Assembly: GCA_014905825.1 (NCBI GenBank)
Contig: JACGCN010000005.1
Coordinates: 1,984,001 to 2,048,000 of the forward strand
From: Lyophyllum atratum
Taxonomy: Eukaryota > Basidiomycota > Agaricomycetes > Agaricales > Lyophyllaceae
Direction of reading: 5' to 3'
Length of the DNA: 64,000 nucleotides
A program made the position numbers and the translations under genes. The notes under the pieces are model-generated. The model saw only the letters and a program-made list of their open reading frames with translations, was not told the DNA's origin and did not search any database. Numbering within the stretch: the first letter of the stretch is position 1; every line of letters begins with the position of its first letter. Shown here piece by piece: positions 36,056-46,704 of this stretch.

Positions 36056-37083
36056 CCCCATGGACCGGGACCTACACTTCTAAAAGGTGTTCTCTGCCCA
36101 GTCCAGAGCGCCGCTGCCTGTTCTGACCCCGTCATTGCTATATAGAGATCGGAATTATAGTACTCGTTCCTCTTTCGACAGTACTATGGTCATGCCGGCA
36201 CTGCTCAGATCTCATCTACAAGAGCTCTCACCAACCCAGCATACGAATATATGCGCGAATAGAGCTCAGCGGAAAGATTGAGCCCCTACCAGAGCGTACC
36301 GCATGGAGAGTCACGAATTCAGTATGGAAAGCCACCTGTTTCATACTAGATCATCCGAGTCAGCAATATCACTGAGGGAGTTCTCTATGCTGGTACCAGT
36401 GGCTATAAGGCACTGGCGCTATACCTCTTGGTTCTCATCCTCCGGACGCATGTATGCTCGTGACTTCGCTTTCCTTTACGACGTCAGACTCGAGCATGGA
36501 ACGATCGGGTGCCGGCGGTGGCCTGCGCTGTCCCAACCACTGGACCACTGAATATTGTCTCCGTCGACTTCATTGAGGGGAAACATTGACCCTCGCTTCG
36601 TCCTTTTGATGCAAGGAATCCCTGCATACATCGAATGTCGACGGCGATACGTTGTAATGTTGTCTGTACTTTCTTTATGTCCGCTCTCTTATGCTGATTA
36701 TCGTGGTGGTGATACTTCTTCAGCCTTCACCCACTTCTGACATGCTCGTAGGTGTACCGTGCAATGGGTAGAATTCGAAGAACTGACGTCGAAAGCGGGT
36801 TGTTTTCGTGAACGCGATCTAGGAAGAGCGACTTGAAGATCGTAAGTATGTACCTAATTCTCCCTCTCTCTGCGTACGACACTCATTGCAAGCATTCCAG
36901 CTGAATAGCATTTACATTCACATCCTGCCCAAACAAGGGGCGTAATCGTTACAAGTGAGAACACATCGATCGTACATGACAGCAATCACAAACTTCAAAC
37001 CGCGTTTCCGAAAGCCCAGGTACTATATCTGCGAGTCAGTTATTAAGGAAGCTCCGACATAAGAGAACTTACTGAACGAGAAC
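36056..37083. other. 1-kb stretch without a recognised gene
   Basis: Short plus-strand open stretches (36303-36551 and 36555-36740) have no motif. Some hydrophobic coding-like pieces may be remains of a membrane-protein gene. No gene or repeat could be supported. Confidence 0.4.
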
Positions 37084-37826
37084 TCAGACGGGCGGTACGG
37101 GCGGCTCTAATTGGGCTTGCATGAAATTCCAGGACACATTGGCCAGCTCCGCTGCATTTCGGGCGATGTACACGTGATGGCTGGTAGTCCATCGAGCCAA
37201 GTGAGGGTAGTATTTCGAGATCAGGTCTCCGTTTGCGTTCGTCACCTGAATGGTAATATGGAAAGGTTCCGCCGGGTCCGTGCCCCCGGCATGACCAGTG
37301 CCCCTTCAAAGCGAGGTCAGTCATAACCGCATAACTCCTCGTCCGTCTGAATAGGCTCACTTGACTATCGCAACCTGCGCCCCGCTGTCATCAAAACCTG
37401 GGGTAGTCTTGCACCATTCCTTAACTGCGTGGTCGATATAGTTTCGGATTCCGTATTGCTCTGATCTGCGGGAGCTGTAGATGTAGGCATCCATCATGAC
37501 GCTATGAATGTTGCGCTTGAAGAACATGGACATGCTCTGCATGTTGACGAAGTGGGAGAGTGGATATAAGTTTGCGAGGTTGGTTTGGATGGGGAGTTCG
37601 TTCTTTGAGTAAGCTCTATTTAAATGTTCGCTGCGTTTGTTTTCGTCTGATGAAGGCATCGTTCATCGTAGGGTTGTCTCGCCATTCCTATAGCGCGCCC
37701 ACAGAAGATGGAGCCACGCGGGCGCATACACATACCCACTACTGGCGGTGCTGGATCTCTGACGCGGGTTGACAATTCTGACTCGATGTGGGCGGCGATT
37801 TGCTTCTGATACACACTCGCCGGCAT
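37084..37826 (-). CDS. Unrecognised 209-residue protein (intact parent of the truncated copies)
   Basis: Exons 37703-37826, 37361-37646 and 37084-37303 join in phase with GT-AG introns. They give 209 residues starting MPASVYQKQIAAHIESE. The middle has a Lys/Arg-rich part and MMDAYIYSSRRSEQYGIRNY. The end has HITIQVTNANGDLISKYYP and VSWNFMQAQLEPPVPPV. No signal peptide or membrane helix is apparent and I do not know the family. Consistent splice phase in three exons supports a real gene. Its 5' half is repeated at 38005-38508 and 29025-29477 as truncated chimeras. Confidence 0.65.
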
Positions 37827-38905
37827 GTTCTAACCCCTAAAGGCTTCCTGCATCGGGTAAGCTAGCATGCCAGACAAAATATCACTGACCATGCCTTCCT
37901 ATGTGGGCTTCTTATTGTTTCAGCTGACTAGTCACGCTTAAAGCACTTGGGGAAGGAAGTGTGGGTCCCTGTTGTTTTTTCAACGATGCAAGCTGTAGCT
38001 AACTCTAGAGAAACGCGCAGCGACTCCACAGATTCAGATTTATCTCCCCGAGTTTCCAGGTACTTGATGGAGGACACACATGGTTACATCTAGACACCGT
38101 TATTTGTGTCCGAATATGACGACTTGGGGGAGGGTACACAACTACGATGGTGTGGGCACCTTCAGATCTGCTGATTAAGTTACGTTTAGACAGCCCCATC
38201 CATCTGAGGGTGCTTTCCAGCATGTTGACGAAGTGGGAGAGTGGATATAAGTTTGCGAGGTTGGTCTGGATGGGGAGTTCGTTCTTTGAGTAAGCTCTAT
38301 TCAAATGTTCGCTGCGTTTGTTTTCGTCTGATGAAGGCATCGTTCATGGTAGGGTTGTCTCGCCATTCCTATAGCGCGCCCCACAGAAGATGGAGCCACG
38401 CGGGCGCATACACATACCCACTACTGGCGGTGCTGGATCTCTGACGCGGGTTGACAATTCTGACTCGATGTGGGCGGCGATTTGCTTCTGATACACACTC
38501 GCCGGCATGTTCTAACCCCTAAAGGCTTCCTGCATCGGGTAAGCTAGCATGCCAGACAAAATATCACTGACCATGCCTTCCTATGTGGGCTTCTTATTGT
38601 TTCAGCTGACTAGTCACGCTTAAAGCAATGCTTGGGGAAGGAAGTGTGGGTCCCTGTTGTTTTTTCAACGATGCAAGCTGTAGCTAACTCTAGAGAAACG
38701 CGCAGCGACTCCACAGATTCAGATTTATCTCCCCGAGTTTCCAGGTACTTGATGGAGGACACACATGATTACATCTAGACACCGTTATTTGTGTCCGAAT
38801 ATGACGACTTGGGGGAGGGTACACAATTACGATGGTGTGGGCACCTTCAGATCTGCTAATTAAGTTACGTTTAGACAGCCCCATCCATCTGAGGGTGCTT
38901 TCCAG
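37540..38905. repeat. Tandem direct duplication of about 0.68 kb (two units)
   Basis: Unit 1 is 37540-38220 and unit 2 is 38221-38905. Both start CATGTTGACGAAGTGGGAG and end GAGGGTGCTTTCCAG. They differ by a few substitutions and a 4-base insertion (GCAATGCTTGG against GCACTTGG). The unit contains the 5' half of the 209-residue gene plus its upstream region, so the second unit carries a truncated gene. Confidence 0.95.
38005..38508 (-). pseudogene. Truncated chimeric copy of the 209-residue gene, right arm
   Basis: Exons 38385-38508 and 38005-38327 keep the parent reading frame through LYPLSHFVNM. They then enter the end of tandem unit 1 (LESTLRWMGLSKRNL...) and stop after 148 codons. The remaining ~120 parent residues are lost. 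Whether it is expressed is unknown. Confidence 0.7.
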
Positions 38906-39727
38906 ATTCGTCAACTGCCTTGATCAAAGACAGCACCTACAGTCTTCCTTTGCAGTCTGACATGACATGGCCTGTGTGGGCACTCATAGGCCTGACTCTA
39001 TGAGTGTGTCAATCACAACCACTTGAATGAGGTAATGGAATGAGAGGCGCTTTCTGTCGACAGGTAATCTCCATACTTCGCTCCCAATGAGGCTGACCCA
39101 GCCGATTCTCTTGTCAGTGTTAGGGATGGGTTGTAGATCCATGTTCTTTCCGGACTTAGCAAAAGGGACACAAGGGACAACGCCACACATCCCTCGGATC
39201 CCCTCCAGCGGAGGCTAGCTTGAACGAGGATCTGCATTCCCCAACGCAACTTCTGCGATGCTTGATTCCGAATAGTTTATTCGCATGTTTCGATTTGATA
39301 GCTACCGGCGGTCTTTGCGCCATGCCCAATCTGCGAGAGATACTGGCAGTACTTGCCGGCTCCGCCGCTCTGCCGCTCCATGTTTTGGAGCCTTGACACA
39401 ATTCTTTTAGCGCTTGAGCGAGGACAGCCTTCACTGGCTGTGTATTTGGTAGATATCACGGCGGAAGTAGAGATCTTGAATGCCCGCCGTATGAGGGCGA
39501 TATCTTGTTCCAGGTGACTATGGACACATATCCTATGTCATTCGACGAGTCAGACCTCATGTCGAAAATGGTCACTAGAGAATATCACAGGAACACAGAT
39601 GCCTGGCAATGGTGATCTAGCATGGAAGATGAGCGCTCTAACCCTACAGAAGGCCTCGTGTCCGAGTCCTGTGAAGAAATGATCCAGAACCTATCCAGAT
39701 TGTGTTATTCAAATTTGATCGTGTTGG

Positions 39728-39846
39728 GTGAGGCCTCGCGTGCACGTTCGGGGCAAAAAGATATGCGCTGAATCGCGATTCCTTTGACCCACAGCTCAAG
39801 ATCGCGATTTAACGCATGTCTTTTTGTCCTGAACGCGAGGCGTCAC
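39728..39846. repeat. Fold-back element upstream of the kinase, right copy
   Basis: Mirror copy of the palindrome at 27687-27805, with the same stems and loop. It lies about 170 bases 5' of the right kinase start codon. Confidence 0.8.
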
Positions 39847-40017
39847 GCACACATAAGTTATCTTTGGAGTTATTTGCCAAGTTATTCTTATCGACTCGTC
39901 TAAACGAGTCAGCGAGCACCGCCCTGAGCAAACAACAACTCCTCCCGTTGTCACATCGTGTCACAGGTTTGAACTTGAAAGCAATGATGGATCCACAAGG
40001 GCCCATAAGTCTTCCTC

Positions 40018-41687
40018 ATGTTTGGACGAGTGCGTTCAACCTTCTCCCTCTTCTCATCCTCTCGGCGCTTTACTATCCGTCCACCTTTCAGAGGGCAGAG
40101 ACTATCCATGAGCACCGAACGCATCACCCCGTTCAAGGACCAACTGAAAGTGAAACTCAAGGAGGTTCAAGATGGCGAGACGGAAGAAGTCTTTCATTGC
40201 GACGAAGAAGCGCACTTTCTGAAACCCGAGCTAGGATACGGCTATAATCCTCTCAGTCTCGGGCAGCGAATTTCAGCAGAACAAATGGTCGGCACGTATG
40301 AAATCGTTCGCAAGCTTGGCTTTGGCGGTCATTCTACGGTCTGGCTGGCGAAGTATAGTCCGTGAGTCGTTTTGAGCTATTTTTGCGTTGGAATTCTACT
40401 CAGACTTCTCAGTGACTCAACGACGAAGACAAGATTCATGGCTATCAAAGTGCTCACTGTCAACTTCACCACGGGATGCATTTACGGCCAGGTTTTCGAA
40501 ATTGACTCCATGCAACGGATTACCCGCGCAAATCCGAAGCATCCAGGCTACGAGCATTGTCTCGCCATGCGTGACGGCTTCGTGTCCATGAGTTATCACG
40601 GCCCTCATCTCACAATCGCTACCGATGTCCTCGGCTCAGATACCATGAACCTTCAACTAAGACAACCGAATAGCACGTTCTCTGTGCACGTCACCAAACG
40701 GATTATCAAGCAGATTCTCCTTGCCCTTGACTATCTTCACCGTGACTGCGGCTTGGTTCACAGAGGTCAGCTCGCTTCATCCTGATCATTTACCAGGCGC
40801 CTAATTTGTGTGATAGACCTGAAACCGCAGAATGTTATGGTCTGCATGAATGCATCTGACGCAACGATTGCCAAATATCTGGACGAAAACCCTGCCACCC
40901 TTTACGAGCCGCGATATGAGCCTGACCTCTCACCCGATCCCATCATTACCGTCAGATCGCAGCCCCTCCCCGACTTCGGTCTGGATCCAAGCTTGGATAA
41001 TATTATCGTTAAGTTGGCGGACTACGGTGAAAGTGAGATTATGTGGCAATCTTGGTACCCGGCATATTGAATTCAGATTTGCCTCGCATAGCTATCCCCT
41101 TGGACAAGATCGTGCCCGGGGAGTTGTGTCAGCCTGTGATGCTGCGCGCTCCGGAAGTCATTCTCGGCCATACCTGGTCGACACCCATTGATATATGGTC
41201 TGTTGGATGTATCGTAAGTCGTGGTAACCTCGCTATTTCGACTAGCTGACCGAAAATATACCTTCAAAGGTATTCGAGTATCTCACGGGCGCCCCCATGT
41301 TCCGGTTATATGAATCTCCCTCTGTCTCGGTGACTGACTCTCATCTGCAGCGCATCACCGAGCATGTCGGCCCTTTCCCGCCAAGCTTCCTTGCACGTTG
41401 CAGCCGGCGAGGCGAATATTTCGATGAGCACGGTGAGGCATTTGAGAATTCTCCGTGGGTGAGAGCCAATGACTGATCAGTCTCTCACAGGCGAGCTTCT
41501 CCGCGTTAAGAACGAGCGGCTGATCCCACAGCCCATTGAGGATTGTCTCGCGACATATAAACATGTCGACAAAAATATTATCACTCCAGCTGCAGCCTTC
41601 ATCCGACGCTGTTTGACCATTGATCCCGCTGCGCGCCCAAGTGCCTCGGACTTGTTACAGGATCAATGGCTCCGCGATGTCGAATAG
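40018..41687 (+). CDS. SRPK-like (CMGC) protein kinase, right copy
   Basis: Exons 40018-40361, 40404-40765, 40817-41032, 41077-41213, 41270-41432 and 41491-41687 give 472 residues identical to the left copy. The start ATG precedes a basic, Ser-rich leader (MFGRVRSTFSLFSSSRRF) that could be a presequence or simply disordered. An in-frame later ATG (MSTERITPFKDQ) is a possible alternative start. The C-lobe includes RRCLTIDPAARPSASDLL. The GH79 gene follows convergently. Confidence 0.93.
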
Positions 41688-42075
41688 GGAGGGGCGCAAG
41701 CCAAGTCCTGGTTTTCGATACCTTATGTTATATCCAACCATCTGTATCCCAAGTAAGCATGTGTCGTATAATGCATTATATTCCCCACTCGGATATTGTC
41801 GTCCTGCGAAGACATGGACACCATGACCACACGTCTGCGAAACTGTGCACAGGACGAACGCATTCTCAAAACAGATTTTTCTTTTCAAACTTCAGGTCAG
41901 TTTGCACGACAAGATACGGTAGACAATTAATGCGGCATTCTTTGGATTGTCCTGATTCAAGGTGGAGTCACATTTACGGCACCTACATTCTGTTTCAATG
42001 TTATCTTCAGCAGGAATCCTTGCACGGCGGATGATACGAGAGCTTGCACCGTGGCTTCTGGCCGTTACAAGTCTA

Positions 42076-44107
42076 CTACTCATCACGGAATTGCAGCAGA
42101 ACTACCTCAGTTTCCTGGATATCGAGTCCCTCTTTGATTGGCCTTGTCTCCTCTTCCAAATGGCCACTGACGCGACCATCGTTTGTTTCGTATGACTGGC
42201 CGCCCCATGTCAAGTTTGAGGCATCGGTTGCCCGCCTGCACAGTGAGTGTAGGTGGTAACCTCGATTCAAGAGACATCAGGATCTTACCCGATAGCCAAG
42301 CGCTTCACCTTCATCAACGAAGGTGACTTGAGACCAGCAGCTGTGAAGCCTAGGTCAATGTGTACAGTGGTTCTGTTTGTGCTTTCTGGTAGGTATGCCT
42401 TGGAGTTGATAAAGACCGCTCGGACTAGCAGATGTTTCTCGTAAAATGCATAGCCCGAGATTTGCGCGTGGTCTATTTCGAGCTCTTGGACTCGTGCTTT
42501 CCCAGACTTTCCCAGTGCTTCCGCTGCTATAATAGCGGCGTAGTATTGCGGCTGGACATGAGGTGGTAGGGGTTCAGGCAAGGGTGATCCATCCAATGTG
42601 GATCGGGTCAAGGTGGCTGGTTGGATCTGGACACAAGCCGAACTTAATGAAACGCCGCGCAGGATTTCACATCAAAAAAACCATACCATGGAATATTTGA
42701 AGCCAATGCCGGCGTGGAAGAAAACATTGGATATCTTGAGCTGCGTTCTACGAAATCGTTGGCGATCATTTCGTGGATAGAGCACATAACCGCTCACGCA
42801 AATAGCGCGTAGTCCAAGGTCCACGAAGCTGCGCCAGCCGTGTTGCTCACTCCCGGAGCTCCCTGGTTTGTGTTCATATCAGCAACGTCTTGCAAGGCAT
42901 ACAAAAAATCATGCGTACGTGACACGAGTAGCTGTTAGTTTCTCCCATAATGTAAGTCAACCCTTGAGCCAAGGTAGCCTCGATGTCCGGGACAAATATT
43001 GTCAGGTTCCCGCGTATTGTAGATTTTGTCATCAAGTCGGAGAGGAGACCGCCACTTCCTGTGCAAAACGAGCCACTATACCGGTGCTGAGATATCCTAA
43101 GTTACACGGTTAGCCTTCCTTAATCAACAGTGGAAGCTGGTAGGGCTCACGCGGATATCAGCTTTCCAGGACCAGTGAGCAGACCTGCTTGGAAAGCCGC
43201 TTGAGGGAAAAAACCTCTCGTGGATGATGAGCCAGCAAATGATGCACCCAGGAACTTCGTATGGGAGGTGGCGCTCAGACCGGCAGCAGCAGAGACACTT
43301 CGAGCGAACTCAAGCCACCTTTTGTAATCAATCGGCTGTCAGAATACCGAGCTTCATACTAAAATTTAATCGGCACTCAACTCATGCACCCATTGCGTAG
43401 TGTTGTAGTTGGTAGCCCTTAAGCCATTGGTCTGATATAAGTCCGGCTCGTTCCCTATTTCAAGGTAATCCAAAACGATCCCTTTGTCCCGTGTCCCGTA
43501 TTTCGGGAGATGAAAATGCCTTGACGATCGAGCGCGCTTGGACGACCGCCGCTGTGACATTATTAGACCCCAGGTTGACCCCCCAGGTAACGTGTGTGTC
43601 TGTGAAAGTGGTTCAACGCACACGGACAAGACCCAAACAGCAGAAACACGCACCCGAAGGAAGGAACCGCGCAGTGGCGTAAAAGGAGTCCCCGACCGTG
43701 ATATTAGTGGCCTCGGGATACGGTACCACAGCAGTGACGGGAGGGAAAATTGCTTGGGCGAACTTTTCAAAGAGGTAAGTACAAGTCATGCGAAGGACAT
43801 TGTGACACAGTACCTCGATATCCTGCTGGAAGTTCGTGTGGTCTTCGCTGTTCGCACCAATGCGTATGTCCGGAGGCTGCCCCGTAATTTGCTTCAAATT
43901 GTCCAAAGTGTTGAAGAAGAAGTCGTTCCTTGATGTTGTTCCTACCCAATCAGTCCACCGATCCATTTCAATAGATAGAGATATCAGAGACGGTGACACC
44001 CTTGGGGCTGCCTCAGGGGCGAGCAAAGGAATATTGACATTGAGCGCATGGGTAAAGGAGACGATTGCCGCGAGTAAGGAGATCTTTCGTGTGGAAGAGC
44101 CGACCAT
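42076..44107 (-). pseudogene. GH79 beta-glucuronidase, frameshifted by a 7-bp tandem duplication
   Basis: Nine exons (43814-44107, 43654-43762, 43382-43599, 43151-43318, 42919-43096, 42798-42862, 42687-42747, 42289-42626 and 42076-42235) make a 527-residue protein once one copy of a 7-base repeat in exon 3 is discounted. It has a signal peptide (KISLLAAIVSFTHALN), IRIGANSEDHTNF, acid/base EIGNEPDLY, ISQHRYSGSFCTGSGGLL, nucleophile region MGETNSYSCHGAPG and the C-terminal GH79C beta domain (PQYYAAIIAAEALGKSG). It would be a secreted enzyme removing glucuronate from glycans such as arabinogalactan. All splice junctions and catalytic residues are intact, so the lesion is recent or an assembly error. 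The ATG at 44107 starts the signal peptide. Confidence 0.85.
43486..43499. repeat. 7-bp tandem duplication in GH79 exon 3
   Basis: GTCCCGT occurs twice in a row. With one copy the frame reads SSPEIRDKGIVLDYLEIGNEP without interruption. With two it shifts just upstream of the catalytic EIGNEPD. Confidence 0.9.
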
Positions 44108-44638
44108 GCTCAACGATTTTGATCATGCTCGGACTTACGGGTGTACATATATACTTCATCTCGGCAGCGGGTTGGTGGCCTCGTGGAATAGCAGCAGATT
44201 CACAATTCGATTCGATACCATAGGATGTGGGGTCACAGAACAGAACACATGTCGCATGCTCTGTCTTCGATATAGAGAAGGTGATGCGCGGTCCTCAGGT
44301 GACCAGATATCAGGCTACCTTAGCCAGTGCCAGTCTGAAAATCTAGAGATCGCACCGCAATTGTTTTCTAGACAGACCCGATGAGACCAGTACAAGTCGG
44401 CGGCAGGTTGTCGCAGCACGCCTGCAAGCCTTCGTTCACAGAAAGGACCAAGTCTCGGGAGAGGAGAACCCGAGAGAGCCACAAATCGAGAAGGAAACGA
44501 AGGTCGTGAGGACAACGTGAGCATACAGTCGTGAGTAAGGTTGAACGGGTTCTCCGGAACGGCCTAGCTTCACGGTCCGTGGCCCATCATGCAGACTCAG
44601 CTGTTGACCGTCGTAGACAAGGGATTTGTATTTGTTCA
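44108..44638. other. Spacer between GH79 start and Helitron 3' end
   Basis: Host sequence 5' of the GH79 gene. The short open stretches have no recognised content. The last base before the Helitron end, read on the minus strand, is T, as expected at a Helitron target. Confidence 0.5.
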
Positions 44639-44649
44639 CTAGCAGATAC

Positions 44650-44664
44650 CCGTGCGTTGCACGG
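44650..44664 (-). other. Helitron 3'-terminal hairpin
   Basis: CCGTGC-AAC-GCACGG forms a perfect 6-bp stem with a 3-base loop. It lies 10 bases before the terminal CTAG. This structure is the rolling-circle termination signal of Helitrons. Confidence 0.9.
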
Positions 44665-44898
44665 AACAGTTAATTGTGGTTATTTATTTTGCATGATAGA
44701 TAATGTACACAGGACTGAGGTAGATGATCTATGGGGCACCATGATTCATTGCTTATGGCACTGGGTATTAGTGGGTGGAATAAATGGAAAGAGAAGACTT
44801 GCAGGTAAATGCGGGCTATCAGTGGGAGTCACTCTACGGTTGATGATGCGTGATGCCGTGGGCGCATTGACATGGAACACAGATGTCAGACGCTGATA

Positions 44899-45183
44899 CT
44901 GTACTAATACGACCAAGTCTTCATGTAACGTGTAACGCAGGGGGATGAAGAGAAGAGATTTTGGGTATGTAACGCGTAACAAATTAGGTTGAAGAGCGTT
45001 ACAAATCAGATTTTAAGGTCAAAAATCCTGATTTTCCTCCAAGACTGATGTGGTACGAAATTTTGAGGGGTGCATGAAGAGTTTTTGGTCTGGTAACGTG
45101 CAAGATATGGTTATGAAGAGATGATCAGGTCAATTTTTTTTGTAACGCTCAAATCAGATGAAGAGTTGGTCGTATTAGTACAG
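44899..45183. mobile_element. TA-flanked MITE (Tc1/mariner-like ends) nested in the Helitron
   Basis: 285 bases with terminal inverted repeats CTGTACTAATACGACCAA followed by (G/C)TCTTCAT, flanked by TA on both sides (44897-44898 and 45184-45185). It has no coding capacity. The interior is rich in GTAACG and GAAGAG words. TA target duplication is typical of Tc1/mariner-derived MITEs. The superfamily is inferred from the TA only. Confidence 0.8.
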
Positions 45184-45536
45184 TACGTTTCCTGAAAAGC
45201 GTCATGGTTGTAATGTGCATGGGCAGTCAACCAAGCAAGCGATGGAAGTGGGAGTGTCCTCTTGATTGCAGCTCTGGCAGTGTGACAGTGGATGGGCAGG
45301 GTGTGCTAGGCATGTCGACTAAAGAAGCAAACATTCTGTAAGGAAGAGTTATATAACTAAGGACGGGGCCAAGATTGGGCCGTTGTTGACTGATGAGAAA
45401 GATGACATTGAATAAGCATACCCTAATTACTGATGAGTGCCAGAGAACGTCATAGAATGTGATGTAAATTCTACTAAGGCATGTGAGAGGTGGAAGTGTT
45501 CGCCATTATTATTGTGTACAATATGTGTGTGGCATA

Positions 45537-46499
45537 CTAAGGCAAATTTGGCGGTGCTGCTGATGAGGAAGAAGCCTCGGCGTTTGGTTCGGTCGTCCTC
45601 TGACGCTTTGTGGGGCTCGGACTGGGGCTTGGATTTCCATAGCCAAATTTCAAGTTGCCTTTAGTAGGTGTGGCTGACGTGTTCAGCATCAGTACAGAAG
45701 ATGTATACTATAATGAGATACACATACTTGATTGACTGCCTAGGGGGCTTTCAACTTTTGGGGTGATGGGTGTTCGTCCCATGAACGTCACCTTCTCAAT
45801 CTCCACGACGAAAGTCTTGGATCCGTCAGTTTTTAAGCCCGTCAGGAAACCTCCTACTGCGACATATGCCCCTGGCTGTGGAATGCGCGCTTTATCTTTC
45901 CATTTAGGAAATTGGCAGAATGTGGGGAACGACGCTTTGCTGCCAGGCGCATCTTTCAAATGAGATGTCCACGGCTCTGGGCGTATGTCGAAGGAATGAT
46001 CACTGTCGCTTGAACGATCGACAATGCCTGCGATTGTAATGTAAGGTGAATGATGTACGTCGATTTCGTTGGTGGCCTTGATAAGCTTGTGAAATCAAGT
46101 GAGGGGTGGAAAAACACCATTGATGTTAGAACGTACGGAAACTATATCTCCAACCAAAGAATAGTCATTCAGTGCCAAACCCTCAGATGCAATTGCTTCC
46201 GTAGCAATGCGTGGAGGAACTTGGGCCACCTGTGAGAAGGACAGAGTATATAGTGTTTACGAAGCACGGCGAAACTTTGGAGGACATACATTAGCAGTCA
46301 CAAAGCAAAAGTCCAGGCCGCCGGCATCAAATGTGAGCTTTTTGCTATTGAAGTAGCGAAGAGATGCCAGAGCTTGACAGGTGTCGCTGAAGAAAAGGTG
46401 GGCATCAAAGGACAGGGAGTTTGGCTTTGCCTGGGGGTCCAAAGCCCGACAGTTTTCTAGGACGGCAACAGCTGAGATTGTGACGGAGCCGCCTGACAT
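45537..46499 (-). CDS. Helitron accessory protein (ORF2), 260 residues, intact
   Basis: Exons 46290-46499, 46137-46229, 45728-46085 and 45537-45658 join in phase. Motif-like segments: SLSFDAHLFFSDTCQAL, DYSLVGDIVS, SPYITIAGIVDRS and PGAYVAVGGFLTGL, with beta-strand alternation reminiscent of OB folds. The low-complexity tail NPSPSPSPTKRQR is basic like a nuclear signal. It lies about 200 bases downstream of ORF1 in the same orientation, inside the element boundaries. A single-strand DNA-binding (RPA-like) role in transposition is inferred, not shown. Unlike ORF1 it has no stop or frameshift. Confidence 0.75.
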
Positions 46500-46704
46500 G
46501 GTGAGGCAGTGATGATGGTAATAATATTTTCGGAACATAGTGTAAGTAGTAATGTAATATGATGACGACCAAGTCTCAAACATTCTGGCAATTTCTGTGG
46601 CAAATGTTTATATCGACATAAACAAAGGGTGTACTACGTCATGATGGATACTAAGAAAGTGATCAGAGAAACGGGCACAAACATGAGCAGTGACAGGCGC
46701 ATAC

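Larger units (their letters stand above)
38141..41697. repeat. Right arm of the 3.56-kb inverted duplication
   Basis: Mirror image of 25836-29392. This side looks ancestral: it continues at its inner end into tandem unit 1 and the intact 209-residue gene, whereas the left arm breaks off there into a kinase fragment. Confidence 0.95.

Noticed and set aside
37540..38905. Interpreting the 0.68-kb direct repeats as LTRs of a retrotransposon
   Set aside because: The two units are immediately adjacent with no internal region, no primer-binding site or polypurine tract, and they contain part of a host gene.
25836..41697. Interpreting the inverted arms as a large transposon with long terminal inverted repeats
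   Set aside because: No transposase, no target duplication, and the arms contain ordinary intron-bearing kinase genes. The homology tapers at the outer ends.
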